The translations under genes and the position numbers were made by a program. Of a stretch of 40,940 nt of DNA, positions 28,321-36,190 are shown one piece after another (position 1 is the first letter of the stretch; the number at the start of each line of letters is the position of its first letter). The notes under the pieces were generated by a model. The model did no database searches. It saw nothing but the letters and a program-made list of their open reading frames with translations, and was not told the DNA's origin. The stretch comes from Bacteroides fragilis (GTDB lineage: Bacteria; Bacteroidota; Bacteroidia; Bacteroidales; DTGW01): NCBI GenBank assembly GCA_945889005.1, contig CAMDBI010000029.1:1-40940 (forward strand), given 5' to 3'.

Positions 28321-28348
28321 AAGTCACAAGATAATTGACTTGTGACTT
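28321..28348. promoter_or_regulatory. Perfect 10-bp hairpin in the yceI upstream region
   Basis: AAGTCACAAG (28321-28330) and its exact complement CTTGTGACTT (28339-28348) enclose an 8-base loop. No T-run follows on the plus strand, so it does not look like a plus-strand terminator. It could be a leader hairpin of yceI, or a further protein site. Confidence 0.5.
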
Positions 28349-28422
28349 AAATATATAGTATGTTGTATATAATTCGATTTAGATATATAAAAATTTTAGT
28401 TTATTAATTTAAAATTTCAAAG

Positions 28423-28992
28423 ATGAGAACAAAAACATTATTTGTAGCAGCTCTGTTTTTAACAGCTTCACTTTATTCGCAAAACTGGTCATTAGACAAA
28501 TCGCATGCTAAGCTTGGTTTTACTGCAACCCACCTTATGGTATCGGAAGTGGATGGTTTTTTCAAAACTTTCGATATTAAATTAACATCAACTAATGCCG
28601 ATTTCTCTGATGCTGTAATCGAAGTAACTGCCGATGTAAACAGTATTGATACACATTCAGAACAACGCGACAACCACCTAAAAAGTCCCGATTATTTCGA
28701 TGCTGCCAAGTATGCTACCATCAATTTTAAAAGTATGGTATTCAAAAAAGTTGACGAAAAAAACTATAAACTTCAGGGCAACCTTACTATGCATGGAGTT
28801 ACCCGATTTATTGAACTTGATGTAATATTTAAAGGGACTGCAATTCATCCATATAATAAAAAAACAGTTGCAGGTTTTAAAATTACAGGATTGTTGAAAC
28901 GCAAAGATTTTGGCATTGGCACTACTACACCCGAAACAATAATTGGTGATGAAATACAGATATTGAGTAATGCTGAATTTATTAAAGACTAA
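28423..28992 (+). CDS. YceI-family periplasmic lipocalin-like protein
   Basis: YceI proteins form a beta-barrel that holds isoprenoid-type lipids; E. coli YceI is periplasmic and base-induced. The 189-residue product has a signal peptide (about 1-19, ending SLYSQ). The family hallmarks follow: NWSLDKSHAKLGFTATHL at the mature N-terminus, SIDTHSEQRDNHLKSPDYFD in the middle, the GNLTMHGVTR segment, and DFGIG near the C-terminus. It is preceded by an Rrf2 gene and a shared operator-like site, and followed by a strong terminator, so it forms its own unit. This suggests a stress- or redox-controlled envelope function, which is an inference from context. Confidence 0.93.
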   Translation: MRTKTLFVAALFLTASLYSQNWSLDKSHAKLGFTATHLMVSEVDGFFKTFDIKLTSTNADFSDAVIEVTADVNSIDTHSEQRDNHLKSPDYFDAAKYATINFKSMVFKKVDEKNYKLQGNLTMHGVTRFIELDVIFKGTAIHPYNKKTVAGFKITGLLKRKDFGIGTTTPETIIGDEIQILSNAEFIKD

Positions 28993-29017
28993 TTAATTAA
29001 ACAAACACAAGGTTTAC

Positions 29018-29061
29018 AGGCTGCAAAATATTAATATTTAATACTTTGCAGCCTTTTTTTT
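29018..29061 (+). terminator. Intrinsic terminator after yceI
   Basis: A perfect 10-bp stem, AGGCTGCAAA (29018-29027) with TTTGCAGCCT (29045-29054), has a 17-base AT loop. A run of T follows directly. It starts 26 bases after the yceI stop. Confidence 0.85.
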
Positions 29062-29184
29062 TGTTTTTATTTCAAAAGAAAACAAATTTCATTATTAACA
29101 AAATATTAATTTTATGTGAATAATAGCAACACGTTGGTTAAATTCACCGAAAATATGGAAGTTTGCAGTTCAAATTGTTAATGA

Positions 29185-30432
29185 ATGAAAAGAGTCGTAG
29201 TTACAGGAATAGGTGCAGTTACCCCAATTGGCAACAATGTAAATGATTTTTGGAGTAATCTCATAAATGGGAAAAGTGGAGCCGCACCAATAACTCGATT
29301 CGATTCATCGCAGTTTAAAACCCGGTTTGCATGCGAAGTAAAAGACTTTGACCCGTCGATTGCTATGGGAAAAACGGAGATACGCAAAACCGACTTGTTT
29401 ATTCAATTTGCCATGGTTGCTGCCAACGAATGTATGAAGGATGCTTCAATTGATTTAGAAAAAATTGATAAAAGCAGAATAGGCGTTATATGGGGTTCAG
29501 GAATGGGAGGAATGATGACTTACGAAGATGGAATGTTGGATTTTTACAAAAATAATCTCAATCCTCGCTTTAGTCCAATGTTTATTCCGAAAATAATACC
29601 GAATATTACGTCTGGTCATATTGCTATTAAATATCATATGCAAGGTCCTAGCTATTCGATAGCTGCCGCCTGTACATCGTCTAACAATGCCATAATCGAT
29701 GCTTTTAACTATATTAGAATAGGAGATGCCGATATGATGATGGCTGGAGGTTCTGAGGCTCCAATATACTTTGGTCCTGTTGGTGGTTTTAGTTCTATGA
29801 AGGCGCTTTCGGAGTATAATGAAAACCCTCAAATAGCATCTCGTCCGTTCGACAAATCGCGCGATGGATTTGTACTTGGCGAAGGATCGGGAGCATTGAT
29901 GCTCGAATCGTTAGATCATGCATTGGCAAGGGGGGCAAATATTTATTGCGAACTTGCAAGTTATGGCATGGCTTCCGATGCTTTTCATATTACAGCTCCT
30001 CATCCCGATGGGGAAGGTGCCATTATTGCAATGAAACAAGCATTGTCCAAAGCTGGACTTACTATATACGATATTGACTATATCAACGCGCATGCTACAT
30101 CCACACCTTTGGGAGATATTAGCGAATGTAAAGCTATAAATGCAGTGTTTAATGACGCTCTTAAGGGTATCAATATTTCTGCAACTAAGTCTATGACTGG
30201 TCACCTTATGGGCGCTGCTGGTGTTGTTGAAGCTATTGCAACTATTAAGTCGATTACAGATAGTATTATTCCTCCAACTATTAATTTTACTGAATTAGAT
30301 GGACTTCTTCCTGTTGATCTCAATATAACTCCCAATGTTTCTGCCCAAAGAACTGTAAACTTTGCGCTCAACAATACATTTGGCTTTGGGGGGCACATTG
30401 CAAGTACTCTTTTCAAGAAGTTTAAAAATTAG
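29185..30432 (+). CDS. fabF: Beta-ketoacyl-ACP synthase II
   Basis: FabF elongates fatty acids by condensing acyl groups with malonyl-ACP. The 415-residue protein has the thiolase-fold catalytic triad C163 (AAACTSSNN), H303 (NAHATSTPLGD) and H340 (MTGHLMGAAG), plus the glycine-rich end NNTFGFGGHIAS. Length and motifs are standard. It is not inside a fab cluster; instead it lies 140 bases before an Aas-like lipid enzyme with its own ACP domain, so it may serve a dedicated acyl chain rather than bulk synthesis. That is inference. Other KAS-II-like proteins in specialised lipid clusters look alike, so the housekeeping role is not certain. Confidence 0.9.
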   Translation: MKRVVVTGIGAVTPIGNNVNDFWSNLINGKSGAAPITRFDSSQFKTRFACEVKDFDPSIAMGKTEIRKTDLFIQFAMVAANECMKDASIDLEKIDKSRIGVIWGSGMGGMMTYEDGMLDFYKNNLNPRFSPMFIPKIIPNITSGHIAIKYHMQGPSYSIAAACTSSNNAIIDAFNYIRIGDADMMMAGGSEAPIYFGPVGGFSSMKALSEYNENPQIASRPFDKSRDGFVLGEGSGALMLESLDHALARGANIYCELASYGMASDAFHITAPHPDGEGAIIAMKQALSKAGLTIYDIDYINAHATSTPLGDISECKAINAVFNDALKGINISATKSMTGHLMGAAGVVEAIATIKSITDSIIPPTINFTELDGLLPVDLNITPNVSAQRTVNFALNNTFGFGGHIASTLFKKFKN

Positions 30433-30572
30433 ATTATAAAAACTCATTTATTTTCAGGCTATTCAAATTGTTTTATTTTTGTTCAAATTTTTAATTTTAA
30501 TACAACACAATATCAGTATTTGTGTTTATTAGTTTTAATTTGTTTAAAACAACTAACTAAATATCAAATGGC

Positions 30573-33206
30573 ATGAGATTAATAGGTTTAATTTATCGTT
30601 TTATACTTTCACTGAGATACCGTATAGAAGTTAAAGGAGCAGATTTGCTTGTTCAAAAGAAAGTTAAAATATTATTACCTAATCATCAGGCTTCGGTTGA
30701 TCCTCAAATATTATTTACCGAATTGATCAAATATTCTCGTGTTCAATCGGTTGTTTCAGAAAAATATTACAATGCCCCCTTTTTTAAACAATTATTCAAT
30801 TGGTTGGGTGTAATAAGAGTGAGCGACCTCGAAGCCGGTAACCGCGACCACAAGGTTCTCGATTCTGTGCTTACTGCTGTTGTAGGTGCCTTAAAGGACA
30901 ATAAAAACGTTCTTCTTTATCCGGCAGGTCAATTGGTGGGACAAGGTTACGAAAAGATTTTCAACAAGCAAAGTGCATGGTCAATTGTCAACGAAATACC
31001 CGACAATATTCAGATTGTTGGAGTGCGTATAACTGGTTTGTGGGGTAGCATGTGGTCGAGAGCTTGGTTGGGCAAATCACCTAATATTTTATGGAGTTTA
31101 ATAAAAGCTGTTTTTTATATTTTTTTCAATTTTATTTTCTTTTTGCCCAAAAGAAGGGTATTGGTCGAGTTTGAAGATATTACAGAGCAATCGAAATTAA
31201 AAGCTTTAGAAGGTAAAAAAGAATTCAATACTTTTTTAGAAGTTTTTTATAATAAGCATGGCGAAGAGAATGCATTGTTTTTGAAACATTTCTTTTTTAT
31301 GCCTACTTCTAAACGTCAATTACCTAATCGAGTAGAAGGATCGGTTATTGATCTGAAGAAATTCAATGTTTTTTCGGAAGACGAAATACCTGAAGATGTT
31401 TTTTCGAAAGTGAAAGAAATAATTAATGTGCATACAGTTCAGAAAGCTTCAAATATTAGTCTTTCGTCAAGTCTGAATTTCGATCTCAATATCGATTCGC
31501 TCGAATTGGTAATGGTTATAACTGCTATTGAAGAAGCATTTAATAGAACCGCACAGGTAGAGGTTACCAGTGTTAAAACAGTTGCCGATTTGTGTTTTAT
31601 TGCCATGAACCGCAAAATAGACGACGAAGAGCTCAAACCAAGCAATCTCAAAAATTTTACAATACCGTATTATAACATTTATGTCGACCCCGATTCTACT
31701 GTACCCGAATTATTAGTAAAAGCATTTAAATCGCACAGTCAAGAGACTTTTATTTACGACAAAATGTTGGGCTCTTCGACTCGTAAACAGTTTTTGATGA
31801 AAGCCTGGGTTGTGTCCAAAATTATTAAGAATGAAGTTCATGGAGATTATGTTGGTATTATGTTACCAGCACTTCAAAGTACAGCATTGTTAATTGCTGC
31901 AACTTATCTTGCCGGTAAAGTTCCCGTAATGCTCAATTGGACTGTGGGTCCTAAGGTGCTCGATTATTGTATCAAAACTGTAGGTCTAACCAAGATTATA
32001 ACTGCTCAAAAGTTTTTGGATCGAGTTTCCGATCAAGTTTCAAGTAATGCACGAGAAAAATGTATTTTCTTTGAACAAAAAGTTAAAACAGCAAAGCTTA
32101 TTACCAAACTGCAAGGCGTTAAGGCATATTATTTTGAGAAATCTCCAATGCCAAATCCGTGCGATACAGCTGTAATTCTATTTACATCGGGTAGCGAAAC
32201 TCTTCCGAAAGCAGTGCCTCTTTCGCATACCAATTTATTGGCCGATTTGCACGGTGCTTTTCGAATTGTTAAAATTCAAAGCGATAAGATCTTTTTAAGT
32301 TTCTTGCCGCCTTTTCATAGTTTTGGATTTACGGTACTTACAATATTCCCATTGGTTACTGCTGTTAAAATTGCCTATACTCCAGACCCTACCGATAGTC
32401 GTGAGGTGTTAAAACTACTCCTTCATACCGAAGCAAATACTGTAGTTGGTACACCAACTTTCTTAAAGATGTTAATGTCTGTAGCATCAGGCAACGATCT
32501 TAAAAATTTGCAAATTGTTGTTTCAGGAGCCGAAAGAATGTCTTCGATCATTGCCGATACCTTTATTGAAAAAACAGGTGGTCGCGCAAAAATTTTGGAA
32601 GGATATGGTATCACCGAATGTGCTCCGGCACTATCGATCAATTCATTAGACTTACAAAAAACAGATAGTGTGGGTTTATTTCTTAAGGGCATAAGTCATT
32701 TAATTGTCGATTTCAACTCCTTTGAACCTCTGCCTCAAGGCGAAACAGGAATGATTATGGTACGTGGGCGTAATGTGTTTGCTGGGTATATCGACAAAAA
32801 CATCGAATCGCCTTTTGTTGAAATTAACGGAAAACAATATTATAAAACAGGTGATCTCGGCTATGTCGATAAAGACGGATATTTGTTCATTACCGGTCGC
32901 TTAAAACGATTTTTAAAAATTGCTGGAGAAATGATTAGTCTACCAGCCATCGAAAATTCTTTAAACCAAAAATATGGTCATGCCGACGAAGTGGTACTTG
33001 CCATAGAAGGCAACGATGAGTTAAACCCACCTCAAATTGTACTTTTTGCAACCATACCATTCGATTTGACAGAGATAAACCAATATCTAAAGCAATCGGG
33101 TTTCTCGAGTCTAGTAAAAGTGCATAAAATTATTCAAGTTGAACAAGTTCCTCTTCTGGGAACCGGAAAAACCGATTATAAGGTCTTGAAGAGTATGATT
33201 GTCTAA
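30573..33206 (+). CDS. Aas-like fusion: PlsC acyltransferase, ACP domain, acyl-ACP/CoA ligase
   Basis: The 877-residue protein joins three activities. A PlsC-type acyltransferase (about 1-240) has the HX4D motif NHQASVD (H38, D43). A carrier domain (about 265-345) has DSLEL with S309 as likely phosphopantetheine site. An adenylating ligase (about 370-877) has LFTSGSETLPKAVPLSH, EGYGITECAP, TGDLGYVD and the catalytic lysine K866 in GTGKTDY. The ligase half closely follows E. coli Aas, which reacylates lysophospholipids, but Aas lacks an ACP domain. In the acyltransferase the usual FPEG motif reads LYPAGQ, losing the conserved glutamate. It may activate free fatty acid, load the internal carrier and transfer it to a lipid. 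It lies downstream of fabF. Confidence 0.88.
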   Translation: MRLIGLIYRFILSLRYRIEVKGADLLVQKKVKILLPNHQASVDPQILFTELIKYSRVQSVVSEKYYNAPFFKQLFNWLGVIRVSDLEAGNRDHKVLDSVLTAVVGALKDNKNVLLYPAGQLVGQGYEKIFNKQSAWSIVNEIPDNIQIVGVRITGLWGSMWSRAWLGKSPNILWSLIKAVFYIFFNFIFFLPKRRVLVEFEDITEQSKLKALEGKKEFNTFLEVFYNKHGEENALFLKHFFFMPTSKRQLPNRVEGSVIDLKKFNVFSEDEIPEDVFSKVKEIINVHTVQKASNISLSSSLNFDLNIDSLELVMVITAIEEAFNRTAQVEVTSVKTVADLCFIAMNRKIDDEELKPSNLKNFTIPYYNIYVDPDSTVPELLVKAFKSHSQETFIYDKMLGSSTRKQFLMKAWVVSKIIKNEVHGDYVGIMLPALQSTALLIAATYLAGKVPVMLNWTVGPKVLDYCIKTVGLTKIITAQKFLDRVSDQVSSNAREKCIFFEQKVKTAKLITKLQGVKAYYFEKSPMPNPCDTAVILFTSGSETLPKAVPLSHTNLLADLHGAFRIVKIQSDKIFLSFLPPFHSFGFTVLTIFPLVTAVKIAYTPDPTDSREVLKLLLHTEANTVVGTPTFLKMLMSVASGNDLKNLQIVVSGAERMSSIIADTFIEKTGGRAKILEGYGITECAPALSINSLDLQKTDSVGLFLKGISHLIVDFNSFEPLPQGETGMIMVRGRNVFAGYIDKNIESPFVEINGKQYYKTGDLGYVDKDGYLFITGRLKRFLKIAGEMISLPAIENSLNQKYGHADEVVLAIEGNDELNPPQIVLFATIPFDLTEINQYLKQSGFSSLVKVHKIIQVEQVPLLGTGKTDYKVLKSMIV

Positions 33207-33233
33207 TTAATATTCTAAAATATGATACTCATT

Positions 33234-33265
33234 TTTGTTTTTTAATAAAAAATAATCTAATTTCG
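33234..33265 (+). promoter_or_regulatory. Bacteroidota-type promoter of the first arsR operon
   Basis: TTTG (33234-33237) and TAATTTCG (33258-33265) are separated by 20 bases. That fits the -33/-7 arrangement with one mismatch in the -7 element. The predicted transcription start falls inside the adjoining palindrome at 33266-33283, an ideal place for ArsR to block transcription. Confidence 0.6.
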
Positions 33266-33283
33266 TTTCGGGAAAATACGAAA
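33266..33283. promoter_or_regulatory. ArsR operator-like inverted repeat, site 1
   Basis: TTTCG, eight bases, CGAAA. It directly abuts the -7 element and ends 10 bases before the arsR ATG. The same arrangement recurs at 33619-33636 and 35044-35061. Confidence 0.7.
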
Positions 33284-33293
33284 TGAATTTGCA

Positions 33294-33602
33294 ATGACGG
33301 ATAAAGAAAAATATTATACAGACAATCAGGAAAAGATTGCCAGTTATGGAAAGGCTTTTTCAAATCCAATTCGTGTTTTTATCCTTGATTATTTGGCAAA
33401 CAACCTCGACAAATGCTGTTACAGTGGCGATATGGCCGAGGAATTGCCCATAGCTCGTTCAACTTTATCGGAACATTTGTCGGAATTGAAAAAAATTGGG
33501 CTTATTCAAGGCGAAATAAACCCTCCGTATATTAAATATTGTATAAATAAAGAGAAATGGGAAGAAGCAAAACTGTTGTTTTCGACTTTCTTTAAAAGAT
33601 AA
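33294..33602 (+). CDS. arsR: ArsR/SmtB-family repressor (first)
   Basis: The 102-residue winged-helix protein has the family core: NPIRVFILDYLANN, then the recognition helix ARSTLSEHLSELKKIGL, then the wing GEINPPYIKYCI. A vicinal cysteine pair (C41, C42 in DKCCYSGD) just before the recognition region is a plausible arsenite/organoarsenical or metal sensor. Members of this family release DNA when such ligands bind. It is the first gene of a run of six plus-strand genes, has a good promoter and overlapping operator, and shares the operator motif with two downstream genes. The second ArsR at 38811 is a relative with a different operator. The exact inducer is inferred from the neighbours. Confidence 0.9.
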   Translation: MTDKEKYYTDNQEKIASYGKAFSNPIRVFILDYLANNLDKCCYSGDMAEELPIARSTLSEHLSELKKIGLIQGEINPPYIKYCINKEKWEEAKLLFSTFFKR

Positions 33603-33618
33603 AAAATTTAACATTTAA

Positions 33619-33636
33619 TTTCGGCTTTTCCCGAAA
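33619..33636. promoter_or_regulatory. ArsR operator-like inverted repeat, site 2
   Basis: TTTCGG, six bases (CTTTTC), CCGAAA: within the common TTTCG-N8-CGAAA frame its arms extend by one more base pair. It overlaps TAATTTCG at 33616-33623, the same -7-like string as at site 1, but no -33 TTTG is visible. It precedes the thioredoxin gene by 18 bases. Confidence 0.65.
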
Positions 33637-33654
33637 TGATAAATTATAAAACAA

Positions 33655-33891
33655 ATGGAAATAAAAATTTTAGGTACCGGATGTGCCAAATGTAAAACCC
33701 TCGAAAAGCTTACTCGTGAAGTAGTTGAGCAAAATGGGTTTAATGCAAGTATAGCCAAAGTTGAAGACATAATGGAAATTATGAAATACAACCTAATGGC
33801 TACGCCTGCTTTGGTTGTAAACGAAAAAGTAGAAATAAAAGGCCGTGTGCCATCGGCTAATGAAATCAGACAGATTTTAAGTAAATATTAA
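33655..33891 (+). CDS. Small thioredoxin-like protein (MTH895/TM0996 type)
   Basis: The 78-residue protein is a compact thioredoxin fold. The CXXC motif GCAKC (C10, C13) lies at the start of helix 1, and the cis-proline loop is ATPALVVN. The length and the KILGTGCAKCKTLE opening match the redox-active disulfide proteins often encoded beside COG0701 permeases and ArsR regulators. It probably acts as a cytosolic thiol reductant or metal(loid) carrier for the neighbouring transporters. It is the second gene of the arsR unit, with an operator-like site in its 52-base upstream gap, and is followed 21 bases on by the arsF-like gene. Confidence 0.9.
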   Translation: MEIKILGTGCAKCKTLEKLTREVVEQNGFNASIAKVEDIMEIMKYNLMATPALVVNEKVEIKGRVPSANEIRQILSKY

Positions 33892-33912
33892 TCTTTTAAA
33901 AACTAATTACAG

Positions 33913-34320
33913 ATGAAAAAAATTGGAATGTTAATTTTATCCCTTGCAATGTTCTTGGGCTTTATAGTATGTAACGCACAAACTTCAAAAGTGCTTGAAA
34001 ACACTAAGTCGACGTCAAAAGTAGAAGCATATTACTTTCATTTTTCAAGCCGTTGTGTTACTTGTAAAACCGTAGAGTCGGAAGCCAAAGCTAATATCGA
34101 AAGCCTTTATGGCGGAAAAGTAAGATTTACGGCAATAAATTTAGACGATGATTCGAGCAAAGCTTTGGCTGAAAAATTAAAAGTTTCGGGGCAATCATTA
34201 TTACTTGTTAAGGGCGATTCAAAAATTAACATTACAAACGAAGGTTTTATGTATGCTCGTTCGAACCCCGAGAAATTCAAATCTATTATTAAAGAAAAGG
34301 TTGATGGACTTTTAAAATAA
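33913..34320 (+). CDS. ArsF-like exported thioredoxin-fold protein
   Basis: The 135-residue protein has a signal peptide (about 1-22, ending CNA). A thioredoxin-like domain follows with CVTC (C48, C51) placed after a short strand, then an IVT-like core (RFTAINLDDD, SGQSLLLVKG). It corresponds to the family named ArsF (nitrophenyl compound nitroreductase subunit) in organoarsenical operons, where it is encoded next to the ArsG permease, as here. The name implies reduction of nitro-arsenicals, but only a thiol-redox fold can be seen in this sequence. It would work in the periplasm. It sits 6 bases before arsG. The gene symbol is withheld because the activity is not established here. Confidence 0.75.
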   Translation: MKKIGMLILSLAMFLGFIVCNAQTSKVLENTKSTSKVEAYYFHFSSRCVTCKTVESEAKANIESLYGGKVRFTAINLDDDSSKALAEKLKVSGQSLLLVKGDSKINITNEGFMYARSNPEKFKSIIKEKVDGLLK

Positions 34321-34326
34321 TTATTA

Positions 34327-35025
34327 ATGGAATTTTTTAACAGCATATTGGAAAATAGCACCATGCCGTGGCTTTCGGCATTGGTGTTGGGCTTAATGAC
34401 CGCAATAAGTCCATGTCCACTAGCGACAAATATTACTGCTATCGGTTTTATAAGCAAAGATATTGAAAATCGCCATAGAGTATTTATCTATGGTTTGCTA
34501 TATACACTTGGTAGAGCGATTTCGTACACTGCAATTGCTCTAATTATATTTTTAGGAGCAGACCAATTTGAATTTTCAGGTTTCTTTCAACGATACGGCG
34601 AGAAATTTCTTGGTCCTTTGCTCATCGTTATAGGTTTGTTTATGCTCGATGTTATAAAGATTAATTTTCCGGCTATGGGTAATCTTACATCGCGCATGGA
34701 GAATAAATCCAAATGCAATTACTTGGATGCTATTTTATTAGGTATAGTGTTTGCATTGGCTTTTTGTCCGTATAGCGGGGTATTATATTTCGGAATGTTA
34801 GTCCCTATGACTGTATCAAGTGCTTCGGGTTTGTATCTGCCAATTATTTTTGCTATTGCTACGGGCGTTCCTGTAATTATTTTTGCATGGGTTTTGGCTT
34901 ATACTATCTCTGGTATTGGCAATGTATATAACAAAGTAAAAACTTTCGAACTATGGTTTCGCAGGCTAATTGCTGTGTTATTCATATTGGTTGGGATATA
35001 TTACATAGTTAGAGTGTTTTCGTAA
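34327..35025 (+). CDS. ArsG-like permease (CcdA/DsbD-type membrane protein)
   Basis: The 232-residue protein is hydrophobic with about six membrane segments. Two conserved cysteine-proline motifs, ISPCPLATN (near residue 29) and AFCPYSG (near 147), are typical of the CcdA/DsbD thiol-transport fold. The match in layout and partner is to the ArsG family of putative aromatic aminobenzylarsenical efflux permeases. An alternative is that it passes electrons from the cytosol to the exported ArsF-like CVTC domain, as CcdA does; the fold would fit this as well. It is translated right after the arsF-like gene (6-base gap) and is followed by an operator-like site in front of the next permease. Confidence 0.8.
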   Translation: MEFFNSILENSTMPWLSALVLGLMTAISPCPLATNITAIGFISKDIENRHRVFIYGLLYTLGRAISYTAIALIIFLGADQFEFSGFFQRYGEKFLGPLLIVIGLFMLDVIKINFPAMGNLTSRMENKSKCNYLDAILLGIVFALAFCPYSGVLYFGMLVPMTVSSASGLYLPIIFAIATGVPVIIFAWVLAYTISGIGNVYNKVKTFELWFRRLIAVLFILVGIYYIVRVFS

Positions 35026-35043
35026 AAAAAAATTATAAAATCA

Positions 35044-35061
35044 TTTCGGGTAATTGCGAAA
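35044..35061. promoter_or_regulatory. ArsR operator-like inverted repeat, site 3
   Basis: TTTCG, eight bases (GGTAATTG), CGAAA, with matching A and T just outside. It ends 4 bases before the permease ATG at 35066. It is the third copy of the motif in 1.8 kb. An operator this close to the start implies a very short leader, or a roadblock to read-through transcription. Confidence 0.65.
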
Positions 35062-35065
35062 TAAA

Positions 35066-36088
35066 ATGATGAATAAAAACAGGAAAATAATAATAGTATT
35101 GCTTATAATACCAATATGGTATGTATTATACCACTATTTGGAATCTTTAACCAATTGGTTTATTGATTCGGTTTTGGTCTTAGAAAAGGGCAAACATCTT
35201 ACAGAGGCTCTACGTTTTTTCGTTTTCGAAGTGCCAAAAGTGCTAATGTTATTGGCATTAATAATTTTCTTTGTAGGTATTGTACGTTCGTATTTTTCGC
35301 CCGAACGAACCCGAAAAATGCTCGAAGGGAAAACTACTTTTGTGGGGAATGTAATGGCTTCGATGCTAGGCATTGTTACTCCATTTTGCTCTTGTTCGGC
35401 TATTCCTTTATTTTTAGGTTTTGTAGAAGCTGGTGTTCCTTTGGGAGTTACTTTTTCTTTTCTTATTGCAGCTCCAATGATAAATGAAGTAGCGGTTATT
35501 CTGCTTTTGGGTTTGTTTGGTTGGAAAGTGGCTCTTATATATGTAGTTACAGGTTTGTTTATAGCTATTGTTGCCGGTTATATTATTGGTAAACTCAAAC
35601 TCGAGCACTGGGTTCACGATTGGGTATACAAAGCCCAGATCGATAAATCAAATGAAAACGAAGAAAAACTATTATTTGCCGACCGAATTAAATATGGATA
35701 CAATGCCGTAAAGGAGATAGTAGGGAAGGTGTGGCTTTATGTAATTATTGGTATTGCAGTAGGTGCAGCAGCTCACGGCTTTGTACCGCAAGATTATATG
35801 GCATCGCTTATGGGTAAAACTTCGTGGTATAGTGTGCCTTTATCGGTTCTTATTGGTGTTCCATTATATTCAAATGCTGCCGGAATTGTCCCTATTGTTT
35901 CGGTTCTGATAGAGAAAGGTGCTTCGCTCGGTACTTCGCTTGCTTTTATGATGTCGGTAATCGGTTTATCTCTACCTGAAATGATTATTCTTAAAAAAGT
36001 ATTGAAATTACCCTTAATACTAGCTTTTGTTGGTATAGTCGCAACAGGGATAATGTTAGTAGGGTATTTGTTTAATTTGATAATGTAA
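35066..36088 (+). CDS. COG0701 permease (ArsP-like)
   Basis: The 340-residue membrane protein shows the family signature TPFCSCSAIPLFLGFVEAG at about 107-125, followed by FLIAAPMINEVAV, and a second repeat-like half with GVPLYSNAAGIVPI and MSVIGLSLPEM. About eight to ten hydrophobic segments are apparent. ArsP members export trivalent methylated arsenicals; other COG0701 proteins have been linked to copper or zinc, so the substrate is not certain. ATG 35066 is chosen over an in-frame TTG at 35054, which would place the start inside the operator-like palindrome. The small thioredoxin upstream is the typical partner of this permease type. Confidence 0.85.
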   Translation: MMNKNRKIIIVLLIIPIWYVLYHYLESLTNWFIDSVLVLEKGKHLTEALRFFVFEVPKVLMLLALIIFFVGIVRSYFSPERTRKMLEGKTTFVGNVMASMLGIVTPFCSCSAIPLFLGFVEAGVPLGVTFSFLIAAPMINEVAVILLLGLFGWKVALIYVVTGLFIAIVAGYIIGKLKLEHWVHDWVYKAQIDKSNENEEKLLFADRIKYGYNAVKEIVGKVWLYVIIGIAVGAAAHGFVPQDYMASLMGKTSWYSVPLSVLIGVPLYSNAAGIVPIVSVLIEKGASLGTSLAFMMSVIGLSLPEMIILKKVLKLPLILAFVGIVATGIMLVGYLFNLIM

Positions 36089-36089
36089 G

Positions 36090-36160
36090 AATGTGCTAAT
36101 ATGTTAATGTGCCTGTTAAGCAAAATCATTTGCATATTTGCACATTAGGTCATTAATTAA
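36090..36160. repeat. AT-rich CACATT-type intergenic repeat with dyad
   Basis: AATGTGCTAATATG (36090-36103) pairs with CATATTTGCACATT (36133-36146) at 13 of 14 positions around a 29-base loop. The repeat family resembles spacers at 5940-6000 and 39150-39190. It lies between the permease and the P5C-reductase-like gene and could weaken read-through between them. Confidence 0.45.
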
Positions 36161-36190
36161 TTTATTATTAACCTTTTAATAAGAAAAACA

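Noticed and set aside
29497-29832. Minus-strand frame inside fabF
   Set aside because: fabF has its full catalytic triad on the other strand; this is a shadow.
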